Of a stretch of DNA of 37,460 nt, positions 16,845 to 26,706 are shown piece after piece. Numbering within the stretch: the first letter of the stretch is position 1; each line of letters begins with the position of its first letter. The DNA lies in contig CALDCO010000135.1 of the NCBI GenBank assembly GCA_937937185.1, positions 1 through 37,460 of the forward strand. Reading direction: 5' to 3'. Source of the stretch: an uncultured Flavobacteriaceae bacterium (GTDB taxonomy: Bacteria; Bacteroidota; Bacteroidia; Flavobacteriales; Flavobacteriaceae). The notes under the pieces are model-generated. The model was not told where the DNA came from, ran no database searches, and saw nothing but the letters and a program-made list of their open reading frames with translations. The translations under genes were made by a program, and so were the position numbers.

Positions 16845-18299
16845 TTATTTTCTTAGTGAAGAAATTCTATTATTTGGAATATGTTCTAAAAGTAATCGTT
16901 CAAAATTAATATTAAACATATTAGCTTTGGGGTTTAGTATTCTAGCATTCTTATCTATTAAAAACACATTGTTAATAGGTTTTATAGCCAATGTTGTTAT
17001 CGCTTCTTTCGGCGCTTTAAATCGATATTCATTAGCATTAACTAAGTTTAAGCGTTTTAAGATTTGAAACTGTTCTTTTAAAGAGATATTGTTTGTAGAA
17101 ATTGCTAAATAATCGAACTCAGGGTATTCTAACTTTAGTTTTTTAATACGCTTGTGGGTATCTATTAAATGGTTTTTGTTTTTTACATCCCAAAAATAAA
17201 TGATAGTAGGTCTTTTAATGAGTTCAGAAATTGAAACTTCTTCGTCATTGTTGTTAAGTAATGCAATATCTGGTATAGGTTCGCCAGGTTTCAAACGCTG
17301 GTAGGTTTTAACCAATTGTTTGGCTTTTTCTATTTGTTTTTCATCTGTATTTTTCTCGATAAAAGAGTTTAAAATAGGTTCGTAATCTAATGTGTTTTGA
17401 GAACCATTTATAAACATGATAGTATTGTAATTTAATAAAGCATTTTTTAGAGACTCTTTTTTAATTAGGCTATCAACAATTTTTAATTTATCTAAATTAT
17501 AATCAAGTGAATATTCGTTGTAAATACTGTCTTTAGAATGCTGAAAATGTTTTCTTAAAGCAATATTATTAATATGGAAGCGTAAAAAAGAGTTATAGGG
17601 AATATAATTCTCTAAAAGCGCATTATTATAATCTACTTCTTTACGATAAGCATAAAAATTTTCAGGAATCGTATTGAAGATTTCTAATTCACTCTTTTTA
17701 TAATTAGCAAAGGGATAAAATTCTTTTGCGTTATAATAGTTATAGTTAATATTAGCTAAAGCGACTTTCTGAAATAATTTTGAAGGCATATTTTTTGAAT
17801 TAAATGCCCTTAGTCGCTCTAATTTTTTAGTTCTAAGATGATTAATTTTTTCTTGAAATAATTCAGGGCTTAATTGACTGTAATTGAGAGTTGTTCCTTT
17901 TACTTCCTTTTCATTTTCAAGAAATAAATCCATCAAATAGTTATTTTCCTTTGCGCCTTTTCCTGTAAAAACAATAGACTCATCAAAATCATAAGTATTA
18001 AGGCGAAGCATCAAACTGTCTCCTGGCTCTATTAACACACTTTGTAATTCTCTTCCATGAAAGAAATAATATAAGCCTGCTCTTGCATTTTTAATGGTGT
18101 ATTCAAATCGGTTTTTATCATTTAAGGCAATAGAATCTATAAATTTCTTATTATACTTTAAAACAATATAATTGCTTTTAGGATTAATAATCTCTCCTCC
18201 AAAAAAAGCGTTGCTATGAGCCGTTTCGTTCTTGTTAGTCTTGCATGATGTGAGACTAAAAATTATAAACATAAAAGATAATAAAAATTTATTAAGCAT
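16845..18299 (-). CDS. TlpA-like thioredoxin-fold lipoprotein lacking the CxxC pair
   Basis: 484 aa. The lipoprotein signal ends at Cys19 (IFSLTSC). The region up to about 110 is beta-rich and resembles the DUF4369-type N-terminal domain of flavobacterial TlpA proteins. A helical middle follows, then a C-terminal thioredoxin-like domain (about 338-475) starting with KPGEPIPDIALLNNNDEEVSIS. Where TlpA proteins have W-C-x-x-C, this one reads YFWDVKNKNHL, so the redox cysteines are gone and no thiol-disulfide activity is expected. It may be a structural or binding derivative. A possible -7 box (TACTTTTG, minus strand, 18337-18344) precedes it. Confidence 0.75.
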   Translation of the reverse strand: MLNKFLLSFMFIIFSLTSCKTNKNETAHSNAFFGGEIINPKSNYIVLKYNKKFIDSIALNDKNRFEYTIKNARAGLYYFFHGRELQSVLIEPGDSLMLRLNTYDFDESIVFTGKGAKENNYLMDLFLENEKEVKGTTLNYSQLSPELFQEKINHLRTKKLERLRAFNSKNMPSKLFQKVALANINYNYYNAKEFYPFANYKKSELEIFNTIPENFYAYRKEVDYNNALLENYIPYNSFLRFHINNIALRKHFQHSKDSIYNEYSLDYNLDKLKIVDSLIKKESLKNALLNYNTIMFINGSQNTLDYEPILNSFIEKNTDEKQIEKAKQLVKTYQRLKPGEPIPDIALLNNNDEEVSISELIKRPTIIYFWDVKNKNHLIDTHKRIKKLKLEYPEFDYLAISTNNISLKEQFQILKRLNLVNANEYRFKAPKEAITTLAIKPINNVFLIDKNARILNPKANMFNINFERLLLEHIPNNRISSLRK

Positions 18300-18336
18300 T
18301 ATAATATAAGGATTGAACGGCTGTGTGTCAGTTTTA

Positions 18337-18344
18337 CAAAAGTA
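18337..18344 (-). promoter_or_regulatory. -7 box for the TlpA-like gene
   Basis: TACTTTTG on the minus strand matches TAnnTTTG and lies 37 bp before the ATG at 18299. Confidence 0.45.
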
Positions 18345-18449
18345 TATTTTGAAATAGAGTATTGCTGTTAATTAGGTGTTAAAAATGCAGGATCTGGTAT
18401 TCTAGGCTTAATAGAAGGCTTTGAATTTCATGTTATGGCTTAATTTTTC

Positions 18450-18457
18450 TACTTTTG
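18450..18457 (+). promoter_or_regulatory. -7 box for the ABC-F gene
   Basis: TACTTTTG (TAnnTTTG) lies 112 bp before the ATG at 18570 and would leave a leader of about 105 nt. The leader contains an AGGAGGT string at 18475-18481 that is not near any start. Confidence 0.45.
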
Positions 18458-18548
18458 CCGCAAACTTTTTAAAAGGAGGTTGTAAGTAATAAAAAGTGAT
18501 TATTTATAGTTATACAAAGCTATTTTAAGTTAATCGAAGACCCTTTAA

Positions 18549-20195
<1,647 letters not shown>

Positions 20196-20343
20196 TTTAC
20201 ATATGGATAAAGCTTTCTAGATCACATAGCAATTTTTTGTAGTCGTTTTAAAATATACGCGAACATCGTTAAGTCATTAAACTATTAAAATTACAGACTG
20301 ATGCCCTAGGTATAATATTTAATACGAGTTAAGGATTAATTAT

Positions 20344-20583
20344 TTAATGTGAACTCATCGCAATTCGGACTTGTTCTATAATTGGAGTTGCTTTATCCAG
20401 CTCTTTTTCATGTACAAAAACTTCTTGTTGTCCAGGAACAGAAGCACCAAACCCTGCAAGTCTACCGAATTCAGATTCGTCTTTTATAACCGCTATAATT
20501 CCAATTTTTTCTAGCCTTTGAAATATTTGCTGTACAATTATAAAGTTACCCGTGTATATCTTAATATAATTTGTGTCTGTCAT
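20344..20583 (-). CDS. DUF2007 small protein
   Basis: 79 aa, cytosolic, no signal or membrane segment. The pattern YIKIYTGNFIIVQQIFQRLEKIGI, then GASVPGQQEVFVHEKELDKATPII, matches the DUF2007 family, often labelled putative signal-transducing protein. Its biochemical function is not known. It is convergent with the ABC-F gene and stands alone, with a long hairpin upstream of its start. Confidence 0.85.
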   Translation of the reverse strand: MTDTNYIKIYTGNFIIVQQIFQRLEKIGIIAVIKDESEFGRLAGFGASVPGQQEVFVHEKELDKATPIIEQVRIAMSSH

Positions 20584-20598
20584 ATAGATTTTTTTAAA

Positions 20599-20646
20599 GA
20601 AGCGGTTTAATTTTTTTTAGCAAATTAAAAAAAATTAAACCACTTC
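20599..20646. repeat. 20-bp-stem inverted repeat upstream of the DUF2007 gene
   Basis: Left arm GAAGCGGTTTAA followed by eight Ts, and right arm eight As followed by TTAAACCACTTC, around an AGCAAATT loop. One mismatch (C/A) in a 20-bp stem. The arm end TTAAACCACTTCA recurs in two other intergenic places in this window. Confidence 0.8.
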
Positions 20647-20647
20647 A
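20635..20647 (+). repeat. Motif TTAAACCACTTCA, copy 1
   Basis: 13-bp string at the right arm of the long hairpin; an exact copy occurs at 34156-34168 and, inverted, at 22151-22163. All three are intergenic. Confidence 0.6.
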
Positions 20648-20966
20648 AATTCTAAATGAGAAGTTACAAAAATTTAGTCAATAAATTACACATCGTGCAG
20701 TGTAAAATTCGTTAAAGTTGTGTAAAAATAAATCTACGGTTTTTATTTGTTCGTAAATGAAGTATTGCTATAAAATGTTAAATTATTTTATAACCTAGCA
20801 TGGAGAAACGAGCTAAAATTTTGAGACGATTTAATCCCTTTGTGGGAAAAAAGAATCGATTTATGAAGTAAATTTTCTGGAAAGTGTCTTTTCAGCGTTC
20901 TTTTTTGCATAAAAACGATTTCGTCGAAAAAATACGATTATGTTAAAATAATATTTAAAATCTATA

Positions 20967-20974
20967 TACATTTG
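20967..20974 (+). promoter_or_regulatory. -7 box for the lipoprotein gene
   Basis: TACATTTG matches TAnnTTTG and lies 30 bp before the ATG at 21005. Its position means an upstream in-frame ATG at 20972 falls inside the promoter and is unlikely to be the start. Confidence 0.6.
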
Positions 20975-21004
20975 TTAATAAACAAACAATTTAAAATAAT
21001 TATT

Positions 21005-22087
21005 ATGAGCAAATTTCTTAAGTTTAAATCGATTACAGTCGCTTTTCTAATTGCAGTTATTGCTTTTAGTTGTAGTTCTGATGACAATACAGATATTACG
21101 ATTCCGCCCCCAATGGATGATGATCCAGTTGCAACATTTGATGCAGAACTATCTGTTTTTGAGGAAGGTGGAGATATGAGAGCCGTTACAGTTGCTGCAG
21201 ATGGGAGCACTGGAGCTGAGATTACATCTAAAGTAGCATTTACTACTGTTACTAACAATATGCGAAGATTATACATCACCGAATCTGTTAATGGTGGCGC
21301 ACCAGAACCTTTTGTTTTTACCTCCCAAGAAGTAGATGAAAAACCTGATGGTTCTTTAGATTTAGTTGGAGATGATAAAACAACTTTTGAATTTCAAATT
21401 AACTTACCTGCGCCAATGGCTGAAGGCGAAAGTATAGTTTATACGTTTTGGGCAACCACTGGAAGAGGTGACTTTAGAGATGTAACTAAGAGAAACGCAA
21501 TAGCTGAAGATGATGACACTGCTATAGGAACGATTACAGTAAATTTTGGTACACCAGATACGACTAATGGTAATGGCATAAGAGAATTTTCTACGACTAC
21601 ATTAGTGGTGCCATTAGCAGATGGATCGTCTGATACATTTATTTCTCTATTTGATGGACAAGTTTATAAATTAAGCCAAGGAGAAGAAACTGCTGCTTTA
21701 TGGGATTTTGGATATTACTTTTTAAATGCTGATGGCGCCTCTTTGGCATCTACGGTAAATTATCCTAATCTTTTTGATGTAGATGGTACAGCTCCACTAG
21801 ATTCCATTTCTGATCTTACTGGTGTTGATGCAAGCGAATTAAATGCCTCTTACTTTGCACTCTCTGCGGCAACTGTGGCTGATTTTGATTCAGTTACATT
21901 AGGAGCAGATATTGATGCTATTTTTACTCAGACACCTACTGCTCAAAGAATTAATAATCTAGAAGTTGGTAATATAGTTGAAGTAGAAGATCAATACGGA
22001 AATAGAGCTTTAATTAGAGTGGATAATATTGTTCCAGGATTTGGTTCTGATGGAAAAATTGAAATGACGGTTAAAGCTAAATTATAA
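21005..22087 (+). CDS. Uncharacterised acidic lipoprotein
   Basis: About 360 aa. The signal peptide is followed by a clear lipobox (VIAFSCSSDD), so the mature protein begins at Cys and is lipid-anchored, with an acidic linker (TIPPPMDDDP) next. The body is acidic and beta-rich. The C-terminal half (IREFSTTTLVVPLADGS, FDGQVYKLSQGEE, ALWDFGYYFLNADG, then GNIVEVEDQYGNRALIRV) resembles the general layout of HmuY-like surface lipoproteins, but I cannot assign the family with confidence. It forms a single-gene unit with a promoter and a strong terminator. I chose the start at 21005 because the signal peptide begins there. Confidence 0.8.
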   Translation: MSKFLKFKSITVAFLIAVIAFSCSSDDNTDITIPPPMDDDPVATFDAELSVFEEGGDMRAVTVAADGSTGAEITSKVAFTTVTNNMRRLYITESVNGGAPEPFVFTSQEVDEKPDGSLDLVGDDKTTFEFQINLPAPMAEGESIVYTFWATTGRGDFRDVTKRNAIAEDDDTAIGTITVNFGTPDTTNGNGIREFSTTTLVVPLADGSSDTFISLFDGQVYKLSQGEETAALWDFGYYFLNADGASLASTVNYPNLFDVDGTAPLDSISDLTGVDASELNASYFALSAATVADFDSVTLGADIDAIFTQTPTAQRINNLEVGNIVEVEDQYGNRALIRVDNIVPGFGSDGKIEMTVKAKL

Positions 22088-22111
22088 ATAATTTAGTTTT
22101 GCAGATAAAAT

Positions 22112-22148
22112 AAAAAAGAGGCGGTCTGAAAAGATCGTCTCTTTTTTT
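22112..22148 (+). terminator. Rho-independent terminator after the lipoprotein gene
   Basis: GAGGCGGTCT and AGATCGTCTC pair over 10 bp with two G-U pairs (which favours the plus-strand transcript) around a GAAA loop, flanked by A and T runs. It lies 24 bp after the stop. Confidence 0.85.
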
Positions 22149-22150
22149 AT

Positions 22151-22163
22151 TGAAGTGGTTTAA
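22151..22163 (-). repeat. Motif TTAAACCACTTCA, copy 2 (inverted)
   Basis: Reads TGAAGTGGTTTAA on the plus strand, directly after the terminator of the lipoprotein gene. Confidence 0.6.
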
Positions 22164-22169
22164 ACTTTT

Positions 22170-22886
22170 TCATTTACTGTTTTTACTGTTCCAAATTACC
22201 GAATTAAAATTCTTTCCTTGAGAAATAGCATAAAAAATAATGATACCAATAACAGACTTAAACATAAACAAGAATAAGATTAAAAATTTAGAAGACATTA
22301 GTTGGCTTTCTAGTAACTTAAAGTTAAACAGAAATGTAATTAAAAAACTAGATAATATAGCCGAAACCATTAAGGTTTCAAAACTTCTAAAAGGGAGCAT
22401 AATCCATTTTCTTAAAGGATGTAAATCATTACCCCATTTATGAATTAAGTAGTAGTAGCCATTTCCAATTGGCGCAAATAAAAGAGGATCATCAGGATTT
22501 TTAAGCTTAAATAATTTTGAAGGCGCCATGACTTTAAAACCTTGCAATTTAGTCTGGTGGTTTTTTTCTAATGATTTGATCTTAAATATCGCTTCGTTTG
22601 GGAATTCATTTTTAAATAATTTGGAATCTAAAAACCGCAATCGATAATCGATGCATATGGTTTTAATGGTATTGATATGGTATATTTTATCGGTATCTAA
22701 AAGCTCAAAGTTAAAGGCATTGGTTGTTTTTTCTACCCCATTAGAAAGGACGTCTAAAATTAAAGTTTCTTTTTTCGATTCAGCTTCAAAAATAGATTGT
22801 ATTTGCTCAATAACCGACTCAGGATTATAACTTTTATTTTTTTTGTAACGTAATTTATCTTCTATGTTTGTAGGCTGTAGCAACAT
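22170..22886 (-). CDS. Unknown protein with two C-terminal membrane segments
   Basis: About 238 aa from the ATG at 22886; an in-frame ATG at 22970 would add 28 residues. I prefer 22886, which has the A-rich upstream typical of this genome. The first ~160 residues are soluble and charged (MLLQPTNIEDKLRYKKNKSY, then IYHINTIKTICIDYRLRFLDSKLF). The C terminus carries two hydrophobic helices (about TLMVSAILSSFLITFLFNF and FLILFLFMFKSVIGIIIFYAI). The short motif FAPIGNGYYYLIHKWGNDLHPLRKW stands between the parts. I do not recognise the family. It stands alone between a terminator and a gene-poor 180 bp. Confidence 0.7.
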   Translation of the reverse strand: MLLQPTNIEDKLRYKKNKSYNPESVIEQIQSIFEAESKKETLILDVLSNGVEKTTNAFNFELLDTDKIYHINTIKTICIDYRLRFLDSKLFKNEFPNEAIFKIKSLEKNHQTKLQGFKVMAPSKLFKLKNPDDPLLFAPIGNGYYYLIHKWGNDLHPLRKWIMLPFRSFETLMVSAILSSFLITFLFNFKLLESQLMSSKFLILFLFMFKSVIGIIIFYAISQGKNFNSVIWNSKNSK

Positions 22887-23146
22887 GTTTTTCTTTTTTT
22901 TATAAAAGTACGATATAAGTGTTTTATAAACAATAGGTTGGTTATCTATTTCTGAATAACGGCAACGCATTTCTTACATGAAAATAGCAGTTCGAAGAAA
23001 TAAAAACTAAAATAACCTTTTAGCGGAAAGGGGATTTACATCCTGTCTCAGCTATGACTGTTTGTGCGGGTTAGTAGATTAATTTATCAGGTACACACCA
23101 GAGTAGACGACAACAAGCCATTACTTTTAGCCATTATTGAGGAACG

Positions 23147-23947
23147 TTATTTATTAACTTTTAATATTTGGTCAAACATTCCCGACATATGATTTACCAA
23201 ACCTTCATTTGTATTTTTAACAGAGCCACCTATTAACGGTGGTTTTGGGTCGTATTCCAAATTCAACATGACCAATTTCGCATAGGTTTCTCCTTTGATT
23301 TCGTTCACAAGAGCCAAGCACATATCTATTCCAGCAGAAACTCCTGCTGAAGTCCATAATTTACCGTCTTGAACATAGCGTTCTTGTACGAATTCAGCAT
23401 TGTAAGACTCAATCTTTTCTTTAGCACGATACCAGTTTGTTGTCGCTTTTTTGTTGTCTAAAAGTCCAGCTTCACCGAGAATCCAAGCACCAGTGCATAC
23501 GCTAGTAGTATATTTTGTTGTTTGGTCAATTTTTTTAATCCAACTAATTAAATTTTGATTTTTACTCGCTTGAATAGTTCCAATAGTCCCTCCAGGAATT
23601 AGTAAGATATCCAGTTTATCCACTTCTTCAATGCTTTTTATAACTGAGATTTCAATTCCAGAACTTGTCTTTACTGCACCTTTTTTCTCAGCAACAAAAA
23701 AAACATCAGTTCCAATCATATTTGATAATACAGCGTTTGGTCCAAAAGCATCTAAGTCAAAAAAGCCATCATAAACTAAAATACCGATTGAATTTATTTC
23801 AATCTTTTCTTCAGTCAATATGGCTTGTCCGATTTCTTCATCGGTTAAAATTTTTTCATCAATAGCTTTATCTTCCGCAGTCTTGACTTTGGTATTTTCC
23901 TGACAAGAAAGTATAAATAGAAATAATAGAATGGTAAGATGTTTCAT
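23147..23947 (-). CDS. DJ-1/PfpI family lipoprotein (isonitrile hydratase/AraC-amidase-like)
   Basis: About 266 aa from the ATG at 23947 (an ATG at 23959 is also in frame). A lipoprotein signal (LLFLFILSCQE) precedes a DJ-1/PfpI domain: GILVYDGFFDLDAFGP, LLIPGGTIGTI and the nucleophile elbow TSVCTGAWILGEAGLL with its Cys. ATTNWYR and TSAGVSAGIDMCLALV follow. This layout is that of the GATase1_PfpI_2 group that includes isonitrile hydratase. Envelope location is unusual for this group. It lies 49 bp after the GT2 gene and may be transcribed with the glycan genes, though the function looks unrelated. Confidence 0.88.
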   Translation of the reverse strand: MKHLTILLFLFILSCQENTKVKTAEDKAIDEKILTDEEIGQAILTEEKIEINSIGILVYDGFFDLDAFGPNAVLSNMIGTDVFFVAEKKGAVKTSSGIEISVIKSIEEVDKLDILLIPGGTIGTIQASKNQNLISWIKKIDQTTKYTTSVCTGAWILGEAGLLDNKKATTNWYRAKEKIESYNAEFVQERYVQDGKLWTSAGVSAGIDMCLALVNEIKGETYAKLVMLNLEYDPKPPLIGGSVKNTNEGLVNHMSGMFDQILKVNK

Positions 23948-23996
23948 AGTTATGTTCAAATGTTGTAAAACGTAAGCCTATTATTTATTGGGTTAA

Positions 23997-24752
23997 TTAA
24001 TCTCTATTTTTACGTAGTAACCATAATTTTACATAACGCATAAATACAACATAGCCTTGAATGTAACCAATGGTTAATCCTATAACGCCATCTCTAAAAC
24101 CACTTTGAACAAGGTAATGTTTTACGAATCCCCAAAACGGTTTTATTATAAAATGATAAGGCGTTAAAGCGCCAGTTTTTTTATCATAATCTTTCGCCTG
24201 AAGTGTGGCATATCGATTCATTTTATCCATGTATTGATCAAAACTGCGGTAAGAATAATGTAGAAATTTGTGCTCTAATTTTCCAACAGTTCCGTTAACT
24301 ATAAGTGCTTCATGAACCTGTCTGTTATCATATTTACAAACATCTTTTTTAAAAAAACGAATAACGCTATCATTACGCCAACCGCTATAATTAACGCGCT
24401 GCCCCATAAAATGATTGATCCGTTTTATATTATAGGCATCGTAAGGTATTTTATCTTTACTTAAGATAGACAAGATTTCAGTTTTTAATTCTGGAGTTAC
24501 ACGCTCATCGGCATCAACTAAAAGAATCCATTGGTGTTGCGCTTTAGATATGGCATAATTTTTTTGAGCGCCATAAAAATCGAATTCACGTTGTAAAATT
24601 TTTGAAACTAAAGGTTGCGCTTTTTCGAAAGTACCATCGTTACTATAACTGTCTATAACTAATATTTCGTCAGCGAAATTAACAGAAGCGATAACAGCTT
24701 CAATGTTATCAACCTCATTTTTAGTTGGAATAATTGCAGTTAATTTATGCAC
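23997..24752 (-). CDS. Glycosyltransferase family 2 (LPS core WaaE/KdtX-like)
   Basis: 251-aa cytosolic, membrane-associated GT-A enzyme. LTAIIPTKNEVDNIEAVIAS begins the nucleotide-sugar fold, EILVIDSYSNDGT continues it, and LLVDADERV contains the DxD-type metal site. NYSGWRNDSVIRFFKK and RQVHEALIVNG are typical of the WaaE-like branch that adds sugars to LPS core. The C terminus has a hydrophobic/amphipathic tail. It follows the CDP-glycerol transferase-like gene by 49 bp on the same strand. The donor and acceptor cannot be read from sequence. Confidence 0.9.
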   Translation of the reverse strand: MHKLTAIIPTKNEVDNIEAVIASVNFADEILVIDSYSNDGTFEKAQPLVSKILQREFDFYGAQKNYAISKAQHQWILLVDADERVTPELKTEILSILSKDKIPYDAYNIKRINHFMGQRVNYSGWRNDSVIRFFKKDVCKYDNRQVHEALIVNGTVGKLEHKFLHYSYRSFDQYMDKMNRYATLQAKDYDKKTGALTPYHFIIKPFWGFVKHYLVQSGFRDGVIGLTIGYIQGYVVFMRYVKLWLLRKNRD

Positions 24753-24801
24753 TAAACGTAATTTTAATTAAACTCATTTTAACTTTTTCGAAAAAGTAAA
24801 T

Positions 24802-25836
24802 TTACCTTATTAATTTATAACGTGTTTTAAGTTTTCTAAAAGTAGAAATTTTTCGTTTTTCGGGCACAATATTTTCTTTCAAATAGCGCTCTACGGCTTC
24901 TACCATTCTTAAAGCCGATTTGCCATCGTTATAGGGATGATAGTCGGCAATAATTTCAGCTCTGTTTTTTTGATAAGCATCATTAGTTATTGTTTTTTCT
25001 ACTAATTCAGTAAGTTTACTATAGTCATTGCTATTTTCCCAAAGAATATTATTCGAAATATTATTAAACGAAATAACGGGTTTGTTTAAAAGGATAAATT
25101 CGTAGATAACAGAAGAGGTGTCACTCACTAGAACATCAGCAATCATTAAAAATTTAGTAATGTCGTTTTCAGGTTGAAAAACAATATTAGGAGTGTTTTT
25201 TGCAAGCACTTTATAGTTTTCCACCCATTCTTTAGCCATTAAGGGGTGAAACTTTAAAAGGATAAGGTATTCTTTATTAGCGGCCAGAGTTTTTAATGCT
25301 TCCAATAAAAAAGGCGCGGAAGTTAATTTTGGGGAAAACGTGGGCGCATAAAGAATTATTTTTTTTACCTGATGCGATTTTAATAGCTCGATTTTATGTT
25401 TACTATAGGCAGCTTTATTTTTACCATAAACATCTAATTTTGGCCATCCCGTTTCAATCACTTCAAAATCCTTATGAATGGCTTTTAAATCATTAAATGT
25501 CTTAGTAAAATAAGGGCCTTGGGTGAGGTACAAATCAAAATAATGTCTAATCCTAAAATGCCCTTTTTTTTCGCCTGCCAAACCATGAAATATTTGTGTT
25601 TTAAGACCTCTTAAAAAATAAGGAACTTCATTGCCAGGGGCAAAAATAACATCACTCTTGTAAGATTTTAATGTTGAAATTGAAGCGGTATGCGTTTCTG
25701 TTTTAAAGGGGAAATCATGCATGAGTTTGGGCGCAACATACCAAATATAATCATGTTTTTTTTCTTGTAGCACCTCTTTTATAGGCTCTAAAATAGCGAA
25801 CGCATAATTGTTTAAACAGAATAAAATGAATTTCAT
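24802..25836 (-). CDS. CDP-glycerol glycerophosphotransferase family protein (TagB/TagF-like)
   Basis: 344 aa with a GT-B-like fold. The C-terminal half carries the family motifs: ILYAPTFSPK, LLKFHPL (His in the CDP-binding site) and DVLVSDTSSVIYEFILLNKPVISFNN with the S/D-S-S-x-x-x-E pattern. QIFHGLAGEKKG matches the conserved H-G segment. Relatives move polyol-phosphate from a CDP-linked donor to surface polymers. The gene just upstream encodes a nucleotidyltransferase that could make such a donor, so a phosphate-linked glycan decoration is plausible but unproven. Confidence 0.88.
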   Translation of the reverse strand: MKFILFCLNNYAFAILEPIKEVLQEKKHDYIWYVAPKLMHDFPFKTETHTASISTLKSYKSDVIFAPGNEVPYFLRGLKTQIFHGLAGEKKGHFRIRHYFDLYLTQGPYFTKTFNDLKAIHKDFEVIETGWPKLDVYGKNKAAYSKHKIELLKSHQVKKIILYAPTFSPKLTSAPFLLEALKTLAANKEYLILLKFHPLMAKEWVENYKVLAKNTPNIVFQPENDITKFLMIADVLVSDTSSVIYEFILLNKPVISFNNISNNILWENSNDYSKLTELVEKTITNDAYQKNRAEIIADYHPYNDGKSALRMVEAVERYLKENIVPEKRKISTFRKLKTRYKLIR

Positions 25837-25894
25837 GTATTTAAAATACCTTTATTTTTTTTTAATGCATATCATATAGCCAAGCGCTTTTATG

Positions 25895-26575
25895 TTATAA
25901 CATTTTATTTACAGCTTCTAAATCTTCTATAAAATCAATTTCCATACAATTATAAGCCGAAATATCTACTGCTTTCACCTTAATATTATCTTTTTCAATA
26001 GCTAACTCTAAGCCTCTTTCAAAATAATCGTTGGCATCGCAAGCCTCTAACCAATTAATAAAAGGGCTCATGTCTTTAGAAGCAATGAAATTAATACCAA
26101 CAGCTTCTCCCAAACCATTTTTTACCGTTTTAGATAGCTTGTTTATATAATCGTTTTTAAGGCTGTACTTTACTTCTTCTTCGGCTACTTTACTTGTGTT
26201 AACAGCCACAAAAGAGGTGTTATTTTCAATGTGCGGATTTAAAATGGATAACAGTTTTTCATCAAAAACAACATCGCCGTTAAGCCATAAAACCGATTCG
26301 TTTCTGTATTTTTTAATGGCCTGAAGTAAACTTTTTGAAGTATTTGTTCTATCAAAAAACGGATTGTAGATATAGGTTAATTCAGGGAACTGTTCCATGA
26401 TGGTATTTTTTTTAAAACCTACGACTACATTTATATCATCAATATTATAGTAAGAAGAGAGATTTTCTACTTGCATACCCATAATGGTTTTACCATTTTT
26501 AAGAGGCGTAAGCGGTTTAGGAAATGGGTTACCTAGTCTTGAGCCAATACCAGCTGCAAGTATAATTATTTTCAT
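25895..26575 (-). CDS. NTP-transferase domain protein (LicC/choline-phosphate cytidylyltransferase-like)
   Basis: 226-aa single-domain nucleotidyltransferase. The pyrophosphorylase signature LAAGIGSRLGNPFPKPLTPL is at the N terminus, WLNGDVVFDEKLL carries the metal Asp, and EAVGINFIA plus CMEIDFIEDLEAVNKML complete the fold. Small enzymes of this type activate phosphocholine, sugar-1-phosphates or related compounds with CTP. Being the first gene of a likely operon with a CDP-glycerol transferase-like gene favours a CDP-linked product. A TATCTTTG -7 box precedes it. Confidence 0.88.
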   Translation of the reverse strand: MKIIILAAGIGSRLGNPFPKPLTPLKNGKTIMGMQVENLSSYYNIDDINVVVGFKKNTIMEQFPELTYIYNPFFDRTNTSKSLLQAIKKYRNESVLWLNGDVVFDEKLLSILNPHIENNTSFVAVNTSKVAEEEVKYSLKNDYINKLSKTVKNGLGEAVGINFIASKDMSPFINWLEACDANDYFERGLELAIEKDNIKVKAVDISAYNCMEIDFIEDLEAVNKML

Positions 26576-26600
26576 ATATAGTGTAATGCTTTAGCGGTTT

Positions 26601-26608
26601 CAAAGATA
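26601..26608 (-). promoter_or_regulatory. -7 box of the glycan operon
   Basis: TATCTTTG on the minus strand lies 25 bp before the nucleotidyltransferase start at 26575. Confidence 0.5.
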
Positions 26609-26670
26609 TAGTTATTCATTAAGTTAAAAAAATATAGCTTTTATTGAATGCCGAGAAGTGCTGCTTTTTG

Positions 26671-26678
26671 TAATTTTG
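26671..26678 (+). promoter_or_regulatory. -7 box for the yrbL-like gene
   Basis: TAATTTTG matches TAnnTTTG, 28 bp before the ATG at 26707, diverging from the glycan operon promoter. Confidence 0.5.
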
Positions 26679-26706
26679 AATGTTAAATTATAATTGATCG
26701 TATTGA

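Larger units (their letters stand above)
20584..20966. other. Long intergenic region with a large hairpin
   Basis: The space between the divergent DUF2007 and lipoprotein genes totals 421 bp (to 21004). It contains the 48-bp hairpin at 20599-20646 and the promoter of the lipoprotein gene at its right end. A 23-codon basic ORF at 20800-20871 is too short to support. I see nothing else recognisable. Confidence 0.6.

Noticed and set aside
18474-18482. Good Shine-Dalgarno-like AGGAGGT upstream of the ABC-F gene.
   Set aside because: It is about 90 bp from the ATG, no usable start follows it, and genes in this phylum rarely use such sites.
20800-20871. 23-codon, very basic ORF (MEKRAKILRRFNPFVGKKNR...) before the lipoprotein gene.
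   Set aside because: Too short, with no promoter or start context of its own and no recognised family.
23030-23146. Stretch of somewhat different base composition after the DJ-1 gene, considered as an insertion-sequence remnant.
   Set aside because: No terminal inverted repeats, target duplication or transposase fragment could be seen.
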